Source: Brevibacillus formosus
Lineage (GTDB): Bacteria > Bacillota > Bacilli > Brevibacillales > Brevibacillaceae
Direction: 5' to 3'
Length of the DNA: 64,000 nt
Assembly (NCBI RefSeq): GCF_003013405.1
Contig: NZ_PXZL01000033.1
Span: 62,001-126,000, forward strand
The notes below the pieces were generated by a model. That model was not told where the DNA came from. It saw only the letters and a list, made by a program, of their open reading frames with translations, and ran no database searches. Of the stretch, positions 31,601 to 40,026 are shown piece after piece. Positions within the stretch are counted from its first letter, which is position 1, and each line of letters begins with the position of its first letter. Both the position numbers and the translations under genes were made by a program.

Positions 31601-31794
31601 AGTTCCTCCTTGCTGCGCACAGGCTCGTCCTTCACGAGTGCGGCAACATAACCTGTCACGATTCCTCCCGCAACTGCAGCTCCCATTAGCCCTAGCACGA
31701 AGACGATTTGGAATATGATCCAGAACGCTCTACCGCGGCTTCTGCGTCGCTTTTTCTTCGTCGGTTCAGAGGAAGATGTGTGGTTATTCGACAT
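28654..31794 (-). CDS. Class A penicillin-binding protein with two FN3 domains
   Basis: The 1046-residue bifunctional cell-wall synthase has a basic cytoplasmic tail (KKKRRRSRGR), one membrane helix (about 24-50) and a glycosyltransferase domain with ATEDHNYYHHSGVS (catalytic Glu) and GGSTITQQLVKN. The transpeptidase domain has nucleophile SAMK at about residue 435, SWN about 60 residues later, and KTGTT. C-terminal additions are two fibronectin type III repeats (about 800-895 and 955-1046) joined by a Gly/Asn/Pro/Asp-rich linker. It polymerises and cross-links peptidoglycan outside the membrane. AGGGGG lies 10 bases before the ATG. It is monocistronic. Confidence 0.95.
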   Translation of the reverse strand: MSNNHTSSSEPTKKKRRRSRGRAFWIIFQIVFVLGLMGAAVAGGIVTGYVAALVKDEPVRSKEELENKIFTNYLTGFAYYNDGSLIGQLRAEEGDRRLVKKADVSPYLINAIIATEDHNYYHHSGVSLQSTMRGAIQEFTNQPVVTGGSTITQQLVKNTILSAEVSHTRKAREIFTAIRIERMFSKDQILEAYMNEIYFGKNANGSNVYGVQAAAKGIFGKDVKELGLAEGSYLAGMIQNPGAYSPFRAESYQRGKERQKMVLDRMLENGFITKNQYDGALASDLKAQLAKPTQQAYREVPFLMMEIEDRAARQLVDADLLEKGRDKSTIGRNEYRQLVEEKRRDILRKGYKIHTTIDKSVYDIMQAVAADPKNFGKNRTYTIRRSNGKTEKIENALEEVGAMLIHNKTGAILGMIGGRDFKVEQTNHATVPRQPGSAMKPLAAYAPAFELGLLQPASPIDDAPVLLADGQNGSHLPKNWNNKWQGIMSAREALRMSWNIPAIKTYLKVGIPTALEYVKKMGITTLVDADNYAATGVIGGLTYGTTAEEITNAYATFANHGSFVDAYLIDRIEDSTGKVIYRHETKPVQVYSEQTAYLITDLMRSVVNNGTGTHVRKYVPRKVDVAGKTGTTNNSNDLWFVGYTPELSMGVWVGFDEPYPMPDADKYVPMVVWGKVMKDVIAKHPNLSPPDSTFKKPAGIVSATVDSKSGLLPSELSKEAGHLITDLFNSKFVPRKVDDTHQKARVITYNGERYLAKEGTPEDFVTEGVFYRSPDPLPTKEQIQTKNSRVATQPPDWEQRLPDKEDPRTETGGAPSSPSSVTATGSGKQVTLTWQSAKEADLVGYRIYRADPQNGFVKVATVKDPSELTFADTTGIHRELGYYVTSVDIAGHESQPSAIASVGSTQTWQLPDPNQGTETGIPNPMDNNGNGQTDPGGTPTNPGDGSGGTNTNTDSASPPAAPKSLSIKNTPNGWQLKWKGSSSSEQMYNVYFSPDSASGYLLLGTVSSTSFTHAAEVPNGSNYYITAVNSYGESPHSNIVTANTTE

Positions 31795-31986
31795 AATCTA
31801 CGACCCCCTAGCATACCCCCTGATTATACCATACGAGGAACCTAGAGGATAGAAAATGCGCAGTAGATAGCAAAATGTGTCAAAAAACGTTGGAAGTTGT
31901 CAACGCCATGTGATTGATTGCGTTTTACAGACATTGTTAAGCTTACTGAGTGGAATCAGAAAAATAGATTTCATAGGAGGAGTCAA

Positions 31987-32511
31987 ATGAACATAGACGA
32001 GCCGATTCATCTCGAAGGCTTTACAGAAAACTGGTCGCGGATGTTTACAGAGGAGCAGCAGCTACTCTCCCTGCATCTGGCTGACTGGGTGGAAGGGATT
32101 GAGCATTTTGGGAGCACGGCTATTGATGGGATGACAGCGAAGCCGATCATCGATATTTTGATAGGAGTCGGGCATATGGATCGAGTGAAGTTCGTGACTG
32201 GCAAGATTCAGGAGTGCGGGTATGAATTCCTGGGGGAAGCAGGAATCATTGGAAGGCTGTATTTTCGAAAAAGAGGTCAGCGCTCCTTTAATGCTCATGT
32301 CGTCTCTTATGAGGGAGCTTTGTGGAATGACAATCTCCTCCTGCGAAATTATTTGCGGGTACATAAAGAAGAGGCCGTCCGTTACGGGGATTTCAAGAAG
32401 CAGATTGTGCAAAAAGGGGCACAAACACTGCTGGACTATTCCAATCAGAAAAATAAATTCGTCCGAGAGGTGTTGGCGCGGGCGAAAGCGTGGCATAAAG
32501 CAAATACATAA
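31987..32511 (+). CDS. GrpB/UPF0157-family nucleotidyltransferase-like protein
   Basis: The 174-residue protein starts at the ATG following AGGAGGAGTCAA; a longer frame upstream lacks a ribosome site. The family hallmark is IEHFGSTAIDGMTAKPIIDILI (here split: HFGSTAI, then AKPIIDILIG, about residues 37-59), a nucleotidyltransferase-like GS...DxD core, followed by a FRKRGQRSFNAHVV strand. The family includes stand-alone GrpB proteins and dephospho-CoA kinase fusions; the function of the stand-alone form is unclear. It is monocistronic and convergent with rpsD. Confidence 0.9.
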   Translation: MNIDEPIHLEGFTENWSRMFTEEQQLLSLHLADWVEGIEHFGSTAIDGMTAKPIIDILIGVGHMDRVKFVTGKIQECGYEFLGEAGIIGRLYFRKRGQRSFNAHVVSYEGALWNDNLLLRNYLRVHKEEAVRYGDFKKQIVQKGAQTLLDYSNQKNKFVREVLARAKAWHKANT

Positions 32512-32550
32512 AAAAAGAGCAGGCCGACAAGCGGCACTACTCTTTTTCTT
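32511..32550. terminator. Bidirectional terminator between grpB-like and rpsD
   Basis: AAAAAGAG and CTCTTTTT flank an inner GGCCG/GCGGC stem. It serves both convergent genes. Confidence 0.85.
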
Positions 32551-32565
32551 TTTATCCTCAAACGA

Positions 32566-33165
32566 TTAACGGCTGTAGAACTCAACGATCAGAACTTCGT
32601 TGATTTCAGCTGGCATTTCTTCACGGTCTGGCAGACGAGTGAAGGTACCTTCAGCAGCAGCATCGTTGAATGTAACGTAGTTCGGCAGGAAAGTGCGGCT
32701 TTCCAGAGAGTCCTTGATCAGTTGCAGACCACGGGACTTTTCACGAATGGAGATTACATCACCCGGTTGTACGCGGTAGGATGGGATGTTTACTTTTTTG
32801 CCGTTTACCAGGAAGTGACCATGGTTTACCAACTGACGAGCAGCTGGGCGAGTTGGAGCAAAGCCCATGCGGTATACCAGGTTGTCCAGACGGGATTCCA
32901 GCAATTTCATGAAGTTTTCGCCCACTACGCCAGCCATTTTGCTAGCATTGTCGAAAGTGCGGCGGAATTGTTTTTCGTTAAGGCCAAACATGTGGCGCAG
33001 TTTTTGCTTTTCTTGCAACTGGATTCCGTACTCGCTCAGTTTACGACGGTTGTTGTGACCGTGTTGACCTGGAGGGAAGTTGCGTTTGATGTCTTTTCCT
33101 GTACCATCGAGGGAGATACCCAGACGACGAGCCAGTTTGTGACGAGGTCCTGTGTAACGTGACAT
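32566..33165 (-). CDS. rpsD: 30S ribosomal protein S4
   Basis: The 199-residue S4 starts MSRYTGPRHKLARRLG, with the basic NFPPGQHGHNNRRKLSEYG region and an S4 RNA-binding domain (about 91-150, RLDNLVYRMGFAPTRPAARQ and HGHFLVNGKKVNIPS). It nucleates 16S rRNA assembly and lies at the 530-loop side of the small subunit. It lacks the N-terminal zinc-binding cysteines, so it is the C-minus form. AAGGAGA precedes the ATG. As in other Bacillales, the gene stands alone, away from the main ribosomal operons, with a long leader. Confidence 0.98.
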   Translation of the reverse strand: MSRYTGPRHKLARRLGISLDGTGKDIKRNFPPGQHGHNNRRKLSEYGIQLQEKQKLRHMFGLNEKQFRRTFDNASKMAGVVGENFMKLLESRLDNLVYRMGFAPTRPAARQLVNHGHFLVNGKKVNIPSYRVQPGDVISIREKSRGLQLIKDSLESRTFLPNYVTFNDAAAEGTFTRLPDREEMPAEINEVLIVEFYSR

Positions 33166-33400
33166 GTTTTCATTCTCCTTTAATATGGATTCGCAGGTGT
33201 TTACTTCCGGCAGGTTAGTTCCTACTTTATCTACACGAACTTCGGACGGTAGCGTTTCCGCATCGTGCTCCTCACAGATGATCAGCCGCAGTCTGTAAAG
33301 GGAGGGAACTAAGAGGGTACATCCTTCCGTTTTTACCTACAATCAATGCTACCCTGTACACATACATTCAATAATACTAGGCGCGATATAGTAAAGTCAA
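33166..33400 (-). promoter_or_regulatory. rpsD promoter and long 5' leader
   Basis: On the minus strand TTGACT (33400-33395) and TATTAT (33376-33371) are 18 bases apart. About 200 bases of transcribed leader follow before rpsD, with GC-rich complementary stretches. In Bacillus such a leader binds S4 for translational feedback. I infer the same here from position and length, without having matched the pseudoknot base by base. Confidence 0.6.
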
Positions 33401-33447
33401 GGGAAAAGAAGCGCGCCATCCGCCGCAAGAAGTGGGATGGATGGCGC
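33401..33447 (-). terminator. Intrinsic terminator of the SLH protein gene
   Basis: On the minus strand GCGCCATCC and GGATGGCGC form the stem across a 17-base loop, followed by GCTTCTTTT. It directly precedes the rpsD -35 box. Confidence 0.8.
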
Positions 33448-33457
33448 TTTTTGGGTT

Positions 33458-35743
33458 TTATTTTCGCAACAAAGTAACCGGACCGTCTGGATTATCCCGT
33501 TTTTCGAGGAAACGGGTAAAGGTAATGGCTGCATCGGCACGAGGGACGAGGCTTTGCGGCTGGAACTTCTGCTTATCGGTCGGCACGATACCGAGTGTAG
33601 TCGCGATGATGATCGAACCGCGGTATTTCGAATTGGCAATGTCTGAGAGCTCAGACTGGAACATGCCGGGGAAGTCCGTCAGTTTTTTGTAACCGAGTGC
33701 ACGAACAATCATATCAGCGAGCTCCTCGCGTGTAATCGTCTCATTTGGGTTCAGCTTGGAAGTGTTTTTATCGAGAAGTCCGCGATCAACAGCACCTTCA
33801 ACGGCTGAGAAGAAGCGCGAACCATTTGCCACATCGCTATAGGTGGCCTTGCGTTCCAGAGAGTACTGTGGATAGTGTCTGCCTTGGTTGAGGCTGATCA
33901 TGAGCATCTCAATCATTTCACCGCGTGTGATCGGTTTTTGCGGCATAATATTGCCGTTTTCAAGCGTGAGTGCGTCGTATTCATACATCAACAAGAGTTC
34001 CTTCTCCGCCGGATGATCCTTCAAATCGGCAGGAGCCGGACGATGCAGCGCAATCGTTTTGCCAGTAGAGGTGGAGCTCCACTCGCCTGTTACAGCGTCT
34101 AGGTAATACGGCTGCTCAAATGGCGTCATTGTCGCCCGATAAACGATCTTGGCGGTTCGCTTCGGTGTGTAGGAAGGCTGCTCTTTTGCGCGTTTGGCAT
34201 CCTCAGGAGTAAGAGGGACGAGGGCGTATACTGCCTCTGCTTTTGTCTCTGTCCACCACTTCTCGCTCGCTTCGGCAGCAGGCAGGTGCTTGGGAACTTG
34301 TGTCGGGTATGTTTCGTTGCCCAAATCAGCGGTGTAATACAGCAGATCGCCTGTCTCTATGTCAAACGTGAAGTGGGCAGAGCCGCTAGCTGCAGCAATT
34401 CCATTGATAAAACGCTCAAATCGGATCTGTGTCCGCTCGGAATCAACAACGGGTTGGTTTTCTTCCTCGATACGTTCTGTCCAGTAAAGCTGGTGGGCCA
34501 TGGTTGGCGCCAGTTCGCGAATCGCTTCCATCGCTTTTGCCTTGAATTTTTCCATATCTGGTTTTTTAGTAGCGGTTGTTTTTTCTTTATGGCCGCGGAA
34601 GTCCTTGTTTAACTGATAGATGTCCCCGGTTACTGCATCCACGGAGACATACGCAAATCCGTCTTCGCTATTGCCTTTTTCGCCGAATTCGAGATCCCAG
34701 ACAGGACGATTGCCAGGGAAGTCTTTTTCATTGTAATTGGCAGAACGAAGCTCGTAGTTGGACAAATTCAATGTTCTCGATGCCCATTGTACAGCTTCCT
34801 CTTGGGAGAGCGGTTGTCCGCTGCGGCGTGCAGGAAGGACTTTACTGCTTACAGGCTCAGGATCTTTTGTTGGTTGATACGGGGTCAACGATTGTGTCAA
34901 TGCTTTGCCAGTCTCCGCATCAATGTAGAAGGTGAAGGGATTCATATACCCGAGAGAGGGCTTGTTATTTTGAGTCTCCACCCGCTCCCACGGCAGCAGG
35001 TAAACTGGTTTTGGATTCGCTTGTTCTTTAAACAGTTTCTCGGCCTCTTCTTCTGAGAGTGTCGTATCCGTATCCTCGAAAGTCACGTCGTTCCACGATA
35101 GAGAATAGTTGGTCACTGTGCCGGAAGCATCTACGGTGATATCTGCGCCGTTGTCGGGAAAGAGAATGCCGTCCACGTCTCGAACAAAACGGAAATTATA
35201 GTAGACTTCCGAGTTTAGCGGAGTTTTCGGCTCTGGCATGTCGCGCGTATACAGTCTTGTCTCCGCTGCTTTTCCCGCATTGTTTTTCTCGAAAAAGCGC
35301 TTCGCCTGCTCTTGCGCCTCCGTATAGGAAATCCGCTTTGCATAGGGAAGCGAGGATGCTTCCTGCTCATGACGCGAATAGGAAGTTAGCTCGCCTGTAT
35401 TGGCGTGGATACTGACGCTATATGATAGAAGAACTTTTCCGTTTTCCGGATCTTTCTTCACCCAACTAAACGACCATTCTGGAAATGACCGCCAGCTATC
35501 CGCTGAACTAAATGATACATTTTGCACCGTCATCCCGGCGGTAGGCACTATTTTTGTAGCGAGTGCCAAGGCTGCTTCCTTGGAGAGCTTAGCTTTGGCT
35601 TGTGCCACGGAGTCTGCTTGTGACACAGTAGTCGCCATTTTATTGGTACTCACATGAGGTGATTGTGCATGTGCTTGAGCCACAGGCAGCAACAGACTGG
35701 CAGATAGAACAAATGAGCTAGACCGAATGATCCAAGGTTTCAT
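33458..35743 (-). CDS. Secreted YcdB/YcdC-repeat protein with S-layer homology domains
   Basis: The 761-residue protein starts with a signal peptide (MKPWIIRSSSFVLSAS, cleavage near AHA-QS). Residues about 40-540 contain PepSY-like YcdB/YcdC repeats, each with a beta pattern such as WSFSWVKKD, YVSVDAVTGDIYQL and FTFDIETGDLLYY. The last 180 residues are S-layer homology modules (PITRGEMIEMLM, TITREELADMIVRALGY, LVPRADAAITFTRFLE) that anchor proteins to cell-wall polymers. I infer an envelope location and a role in wall or protease control by family analogy only. Its terminator lies before rpsD. Confidence 0.92.
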   Translation of the reverse strand: MKPWIIRSSSFVLSASLLLPVAQAHAQSPHVSTNKMATTVSQADSVAQAKAKLSKEAALALATKIVPTAGMTVQNVSFSSADSWRSFPEWSFSWVKKDPENGKVLLSYSVSIHANTGELTSYSRHEQEASSLPYAKRISYTEAQEQAKRFFEKNNAGKAAETRLYTRDMPEPKTPLNSEVYYNFRFVRDVDGILFPDNGADITVDASGTVTNYSLSWNDVTFEDTDTTLSEEEAEKLFKEQANPKPVYLLPWERVETQNNKPSLGYMNPFTFYIDAETGKALTQSLTPYQPTKDPEPVSSKVLPARRSGQPLSQEEAVQWASRTLNLSNYELRSANYNEKDFPGNRPVWDLEFGEKGNSEDGFAYVSVDAVTGDIYQLNKDFRGHKEKTTATKKPDMEKFKAKAMEAIRELAPTMAHQLYWTERIEEENQPVVDSERTQIRFERFINGIAAASGSAHFTFDIETGDLLYYTADLGNETYPTQVPKHLPAAEASEKWWTETKAEAVYALVPLTPEDAKRAKEQPSYTPKRTAKIVYRATMTPFEQPYYLDAVTGEWSSTSTGKTIALHRPAPADLKDHPAEKELLLMYEYDALTLENGNIMPQKPITRGEMIEMLMISLNQGRHYPQYSLERKATYSDVANGSRFFSAVEGAVDRGLLDKNTSKLNPNETITREELADMIVRALGYKKLTDFPGMFQSELSDIANSKYRGSIIIATTLGIVPTDKQKFQPQSLVPRADAAITFTRFLEKRDNPDGPVTLLRK

Positions 35744-35972
35744 AGGAACCCCTCCAACGATGTCATATTCTTCTTATCACCTCTGACGAGGGGAAGAGAA
35801 AGTTCGTTTCAGTTCAAATCCCCGAAAAAAGCGACTGGTATTTGCAGAAAGGAATGAAATATAGGAATTTTGTACCAAATGTTTTTTTATCAATCTAGAA
35901 TTGTGAACATCCATCTTATATAATAAGAAATACTATCCATAAGAATACAGAACGGTAAGGAGATAAATCGTT

Positions 35973-36554
35973 TTGGAAACCATCATGTATCTCATTCGTC
36001 ATGGAGAGACGGAGTGGAATCAGCTTCGTCGTATACAAGGCCACAGTGACATCGCATTAAACGAGCTCGGGGTACGCCAGGCCGAGCAAGTAGCAGACAG
36101 GTTCCAAGGCGAGACGATTCACGCTTTTTATTCGAGTGATCTTAGTCGCGCGCGTGATACGGCTGCCAAGATTGCTGATAACTTCCAATTCTCTGTTTCT
36201 ACGCGAACAACCTTGCGAGAGCGCTCCTATGGGGAGTGGGAGGGGCTCACCTATGAAGAAATACGTGAGCGATTTGAGAATCAGGATGAAGCCTCCTGTG
36301 GAATTGAGACATTCGAAGACATGCAGCGTCGAGCTGTAGCTGCCATGACAGAAATAGCAGGGAGCCATCCAGGTGAGGCGATTGTCGTTGTCTCGCATGG
36401 CGGTCTCATAAATAGCTTCTTGCATTATGTGACGGTAGGAGAACAAGGAACGGGGATCACACGTATCGATAATACCGGTATTTCGATATTTCGGTATGTA
36501 GATCGCAGGTGGGAAGTTCTATCCGTTAATGATACAGACCATTTGAAAGCTTGA
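35973..36554 (+). CDS. Histidine phosphatase (phosphoglycerate mutase-like)
   Basis: The 193-residue protein has the catalytic RHGE motif in YLIRHGETEWN (about 7-17), YSSDLSRARDTA, the acid/base region ERSYGEWEG and the second histidine in VVVSHGGLINSFLHY (about 141-155). These mark the histidine phosphatase branch (PhoE/CobC-like) rather than a glycolytic mutase. AAGGAG at 35957-35962 is 10 bases from TTG at 35973 and 22 from the first ATG, so TTG is chosen. It leads an operon with the diguanylate cyclase gene 26 bases downstream. The substrate is unknown. Confidence 0.92.
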   Translation: METIMYLIRHGETEWNQLRRIQGHSDIALNELGVRQAEQVADRFQGETIHAFYSSDLSRARDTAAKIADNFQFSVSTRTTLRERSYGEWEGLTYEEIRERFENQDEASCGIETFEDMQRRAVAAMTEIAGSHPGEAIVVVSHGGLINSFLHYVTVGEQGTGITRIDNTGISIFRYVDRRWEVLSVNDTDHLKA

Positions 36555-36580
36555 GAAAATGCTGAGAGAGGGAGTTTCTC

Positions 36581-38833
36581 GTGTCAAGTAAAATGTTGGG
36601 GAAGTTAGAGACGGTCTTTTCCTACACGGCCCATTTTATCTTACAATCTTGGCCGGAAAAGCGCCCAGGCATCCTTTTCTTGACAGATTCCGGGGGTCGC
36701 GTAATCAACTTCATGGAAATGCAGGTTGGTCCATCTCGGAATTCTCAAGGGCTTACCCTGCAACACGATGTATCGATTGGCAAAGTCTTTGATTTTATTG
36801 TAGAGGCACTTTCTTCCAAAGAGATCGTAGTCAAAACGAGAAGTGAAACGAACAACGTGTGTGGAGCCTTTCCTTTGTGTGAAGAAGATGGTAGGGTTCG
36901 AGCTGTCATTGGCATGATAGCGCCCCAAGACCAAATCCATTTCGATTTGTCATCCTATATGCGCGGGTTAGAGCCATTGATTCGCATGGGATATGATGCT
37001 TATATTCAACACGTAACAAGCCAGATTGTCATGGATTTGACGCTGCATGATACGACCAAAGAGCTGCTGCAAAGCTTGACGGGTCAAATCAGTGACATCA
37101 TCCAGAAAGGCTATTGTTCGGCCGTTAAGCTCGCGGACAACGCCACGTTGATTCCGCAGGAGAGCGTAACAACGCAGGAGGCCGAAGGTGGACAAACCCA
37201 CATTGCCCAACTGGTTTCGAGATTCGGTACAACGCAAATCATGCCTTCCATTTTGGATGACCACAGGCTTGTCGTCGTTCCTGTCTCCTTGAACCAAACG
37301 CCGCTCTACGCGCTGTTTTTGCATCTGCCACCCGAAGAGACAGATTACGTGTACGATGAACGGGATGTGGCTTTTTTGCAGGAAGTAGGCGCGAAGGCAA
37401 GCTGTGCGCTTTGGCGTTCGATCATGTCGGACGACCTGCGTCGTGAAGCGAGCAAAAAAGACTTGTTGTATCAGTTGATGTCAAAGATTCAGGCATCGAT
37501 TGATGTGAATGATGTTTTGCATGAAATCGTGACGAGCATTCCCAGCCTTTATCCGTACTTGTCGGCAGAGCTTTTCCTGACGGTTGAACCCAATGCAACC
37601 ACCCCGGTCAAACAGCTTTCTTTTCAAGAAGTAGAGCCGTCTACCAGTACCAAGGCCTATTTGGAAGGACGTCTCATTGCCGAGGAAGTGGGAGAAGGGG
37701 AGCAACAGGTGACGGTGATCGCAGCTCCACTTTTGGGCAAGCAAGGCATCTACGGAGTTTTGCAAGTGACATCCGATCAACGAATTACCTTGAGTCAGCA
37801 TGAAAAGGACTATATCTCTATCTTGGCGGATACGGCTGGCACTGCGTTTGAAAACGCACAGCTCTATCAGCAATCGCGCAATCTCATTCGCGAATTGCGC
37901 TTGATTAATGAAATGGCACGCCAATTGAACAGAAGTCTTGATTTAAAGGAAATTCTCGATTTTGTTACGACGATGATGCGGGCTACCTTTGATGCGGAGT
38001 TTTGTGCCATTTTGCGAAAAACGCCGGGAGAGGATTGCTTCGATGTGCTCTCTTCCTCCATACCAGCATTCAATGGCAGGACTATCGATTCTACAGAAAA
38101 GCCATTTCAGCAAATCTTGCAAAACAAGCAGGCATTGTTGCTAGCTCAGCCAGGGGCAGGACCGCTTCCTTTTTCGCTCTTTTCGTGCTGTTCCTTCATG
38201 GGGGTTCCGCTCGTTGTCGAGGGTGAGATTAGTGGAGTCCTTTTAGTCGCAGATTCCCGTTATCATTTTTTTAGTTTTGACGACTACAAACTCCTCGAAA
38301 TATTTGGCCAGCACGCGAGCTTGGCAATGACCAACGCCGTCCTGCACAATGAAATGGAACGAATGGTCATTACGGATAATTTGACAGGTCTGTACACGAG
38401 AAGACATTTGAATGAACGAGTAAGAGGATCATTACAAAAAGACAACTATGGCTCGTTGATCTTGATTGATATTGATTATTTTAAGAATGTGAATGATACA
38501 TTTGGCCATCAGGTAGGGGACGAGGTACTGATTCAGGTCTCCAATCTGATTCGACATAGCATTCGAGACAGTGATATCGCGGCAAGATGGGGTGGAGAGG
38601 AACTCGCTGTTTATTTGCCGCGCGTGGACAAAAACACCGCGCATTCCGTGGCAGAGCGCATACGCGAATGCGTCGAGCAGGAGACGTCTCCACAGGTCAC
38701 GATCTCGTGCGGACTAGCGAAATGGAGCAGGGAGATGGATGTAAACCTGAGTGTGGAAGCGCTGTTCCATCAAGCAGATATTGCTCTGTATGAAGCCAAA
38801 AATTCAGGTAGAAATCAAGTTGTTCTCGCCTAG
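36581..38833 (+). CDS. GAF-domain diguanylate cyclase (YtrP-like)
   Basis: The 750-residue soluble protein has two or more GAF-like sensor regions (about 290-420 and 440-580) joined by coiled coils (ENAQLYQQSRNLIRELRL), then a GGDEF domain from about residue 585 with DNLTGLYTRRHLNE, IDIDYFKNVNDTFGHQVGDE and the active loop RWGGEELAVYLP. RDSD five residues before the GGEEL is an inhibitory I-site. The signature is intact, so c-di-GMP synthesis is predicted. The gene sits where B. subtilis has ytrP, downstream of rpsD. GTG start after GAGGGAG. It is co-transcribed with the phosphatase gene. Confidence 0.92.
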   Translation: MSSKMLGKLETVFSYTAHFILQSWPEKRPGILFLTDSGGRVINFMEMQVGPSRNSQGLTLQHDVSIGKVFDFIVEALSSKEIVVKTRSETNNVCGAFPLCEEDGRVRAVIGMIAPQDQIHFDLSSYMRGLEPLIRMGYDAYIQHVTSQIVMDLTLHDTTKELLQSLTGQISDIIQKGYCSAVKLADNATLIPQESVTTQEAEGGQTHIAQLVSRFGTTQIMPSILDDHRLVVVPVSLNQTPLYALFLHLPPEETDYVYDERDVAFLQEVGAKASCALWRSIMSDDLRREASKKDLLYQLMSKIQASIDVNDVLHEIVTSIPSLYPYLSAELFLTVEPNATTPVKQLSFQEVEPSTSTKAYLEGRLIAEEVGEGEQQVTVIAAPLLGKQGIYGVLQVTSDQRITLSQHEKDYISILADTAGTAFENAQLYQQSRNLIRELRLINEMARQLNRSLDLKEILDFVTTMMRATFDAEFCAILRKTPGEDCFDVLSSSIPAFNGRTIDSTEKPFQQILQNKQALLLAQPGAGPLPFSLFSCCSFMGVPLVVEGEISGVLLVADSRYHFFSFDDYKLLEIFGQHASLAMTNAVLHNEMERMVITDNLTGLYTRRHLNERVRGSLQKDNYGSLILIDIDYFKNVNDTFGHQVGDEVLIQVSNLIRHSIRDSDIAARWGGEELAVYLPRVDKNTAHSVAERIRECVEQETSPQVTISCGLAKWSREMDVNLSVEALFHQADIALYEAKNSGRNQVVLA

Positions 38834-38861
38834 AGCCAAAACAATGGCTCTTTTCTCTTTT
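38832..38861 (+). terminator. Intrinsic terminator
   Basis: AGAGCCA / TGGCTCT with a 6-base loop is followed by TTTCTCTTTTT. It overlaps the stop codon of the diguanylate cyclase gene. Confidence 0.85.
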
Positions 38862-38900
38862 TCGGAAAAAAAGGCAAAAAACTTGAGAGGTAGATAAAAA

Positions 38901-39899
38901 ATGACAACGAACGATGGCAAGCAAAGGATCGCGACGCAAGTAGCACCTGATATTTATTGTCTCGAAATACCTACGCCTTTTGATGTGGGCGCAGTAAACG
39001 TCTACTTGCTAAAAGGGGAGCGCTTGACCTTAGTTGATGTGGGGCCGTTGACCGACGATGCGTGGGTGGCTTTAACAGAAGGCTTAGAATCGATTGGGGT
39101 AAGCGTGCAAGATATCGAGCAAGTCATTCTGACGCATCATCATGTGGATCATTGCGGGCAGTTAGAAAAAGTACGGGAACGATCGGGAGCAAAGACATTT
39201 GCCCATCCACAGGCAACGCCTTATGTACAACAGGATGAGCAGTTTATGACATTTCATGATCAGTTTTTCGAAGAGCTGTACATCCAAAGTGGTGTACCAG
39301 AAAAAATGATGGTCATTATCTCGAAATTTCACAAGCTGATGAAGACGTTTTCTGCGCCAAGCCAGATTGACTTTCATCTGAAGCATGAGCAAAAGGTGCC
39401 GTACTTGGAGGACTGGGAGGTACTGTATACACCGGGACATAGCCAAAGCCATTTGTCGTTGTATCGGGCAAAGGATCGAGTCATGATTGGTGGAGACCAT
39501 ATCATCAAGCGAATCTCATCCAATGCATTCATTGAACCACCCCGGAATCGCACGAGTACAAGACCACTGACTTTGATCCAATACCGCACAGCGTTGCAAA
39601 TGTGTGCGGACATGGAGATCGAACAAGTCCTGAGTGGACACGGTGAACCAGTTTACAATCATCGAGAGCTCATACTCACTCGACTGCAAAAGAACTGGGA
39701 GAGAACAGACATGCTCCGCAGGCTTCTTGCAGATGGTGAAAAAACAGCTTTTGAACTGAATGCTCTCTTATTTCCAGGCTTGTACCAAAAAGAATTGCCA
39801 TTGACACTATCCGAGACTTTGGGGCACATCGATTTGTTGATGATTCTCCATCAGATTGAAGTGAGAGAGCAGGATCGAGTCTTGTATTACCACCTGTAA
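38901..39899 (+). CDS. MBL-fold metallo-hydrolase
   Basis: The 332-residue protein has the metallo-beta-lactamase metal motif THHHVDHCG (about residues 77-85), the further ligands in YTPGHSQSHLSL and MIGGDHII, and a final histidine in LSGHGEPV. The C-terminal ~90 residues look like a winged-helix-like tail (ADGEKTAFELNALLFPG ... TLGHIDLLMILHQI), as in the group related to lactamase B2 and hydroxyacylglutathione hydrolases. It binds two zinc ions, and the substrate is unknown. AGAGGTAG lies before the ATG. It appears to be transcribed alone. Confidence 0.92.
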   Translation: MTTNDGKQRIATQVAPDIYCLEIPTPFDVGAVNVYLLKGERLTLVDVGPLTDDAWVALTEGLESIGVSVQDIEQVILTHHHVDHCGQLEKVRERSGAKTFAHPQATPYVQQDEQFMTFHDQFFEELYIQSGVPEKMMVIISKFHKLMKTFSAPSQIDFHLKHEQKVPYLEDWEVLYTPGHSQSHLSLYRAKDRVMIGGDHIIKRISSNAFIEPPRNRTSTRPLTLIQYRTALQMCADMEIEQVLSGHGEPVYNHRELILTRLQKNWERTDMLRRLLADGEKTAFELNALLFPGLYQKELPLTLSETLGHIDLLMILHQIEVREQDRVLYYHL

Positions 39900-39970
39900 A
39901 ACCTGATTGTGCAAGAGAGGTTTGCAAGTAGAATAAGCCTATTCCTCCCCGGAAACGCTAAAAGGGACTA

Positions 39971-40007
39971 TTACCTTGGGACCCCACATGAGGCTGACCC
40001 AAGGTAA
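39971..40007. repeat. Perfect 10-base inverted repeat in a gene leader
   Basis: TTACCTTGGG (39971-39980) and CCCAAGGTAA (39998-40007) are separated by 17 bases, 20 bases before the lipoprotein start. No T-tract follows, so it is not a typical terminator; it may be an operator or leader hairpin. Confidence 0.6.
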
Positions 40008-40026
40008 CCGAGGGAGGGTAGCATCT

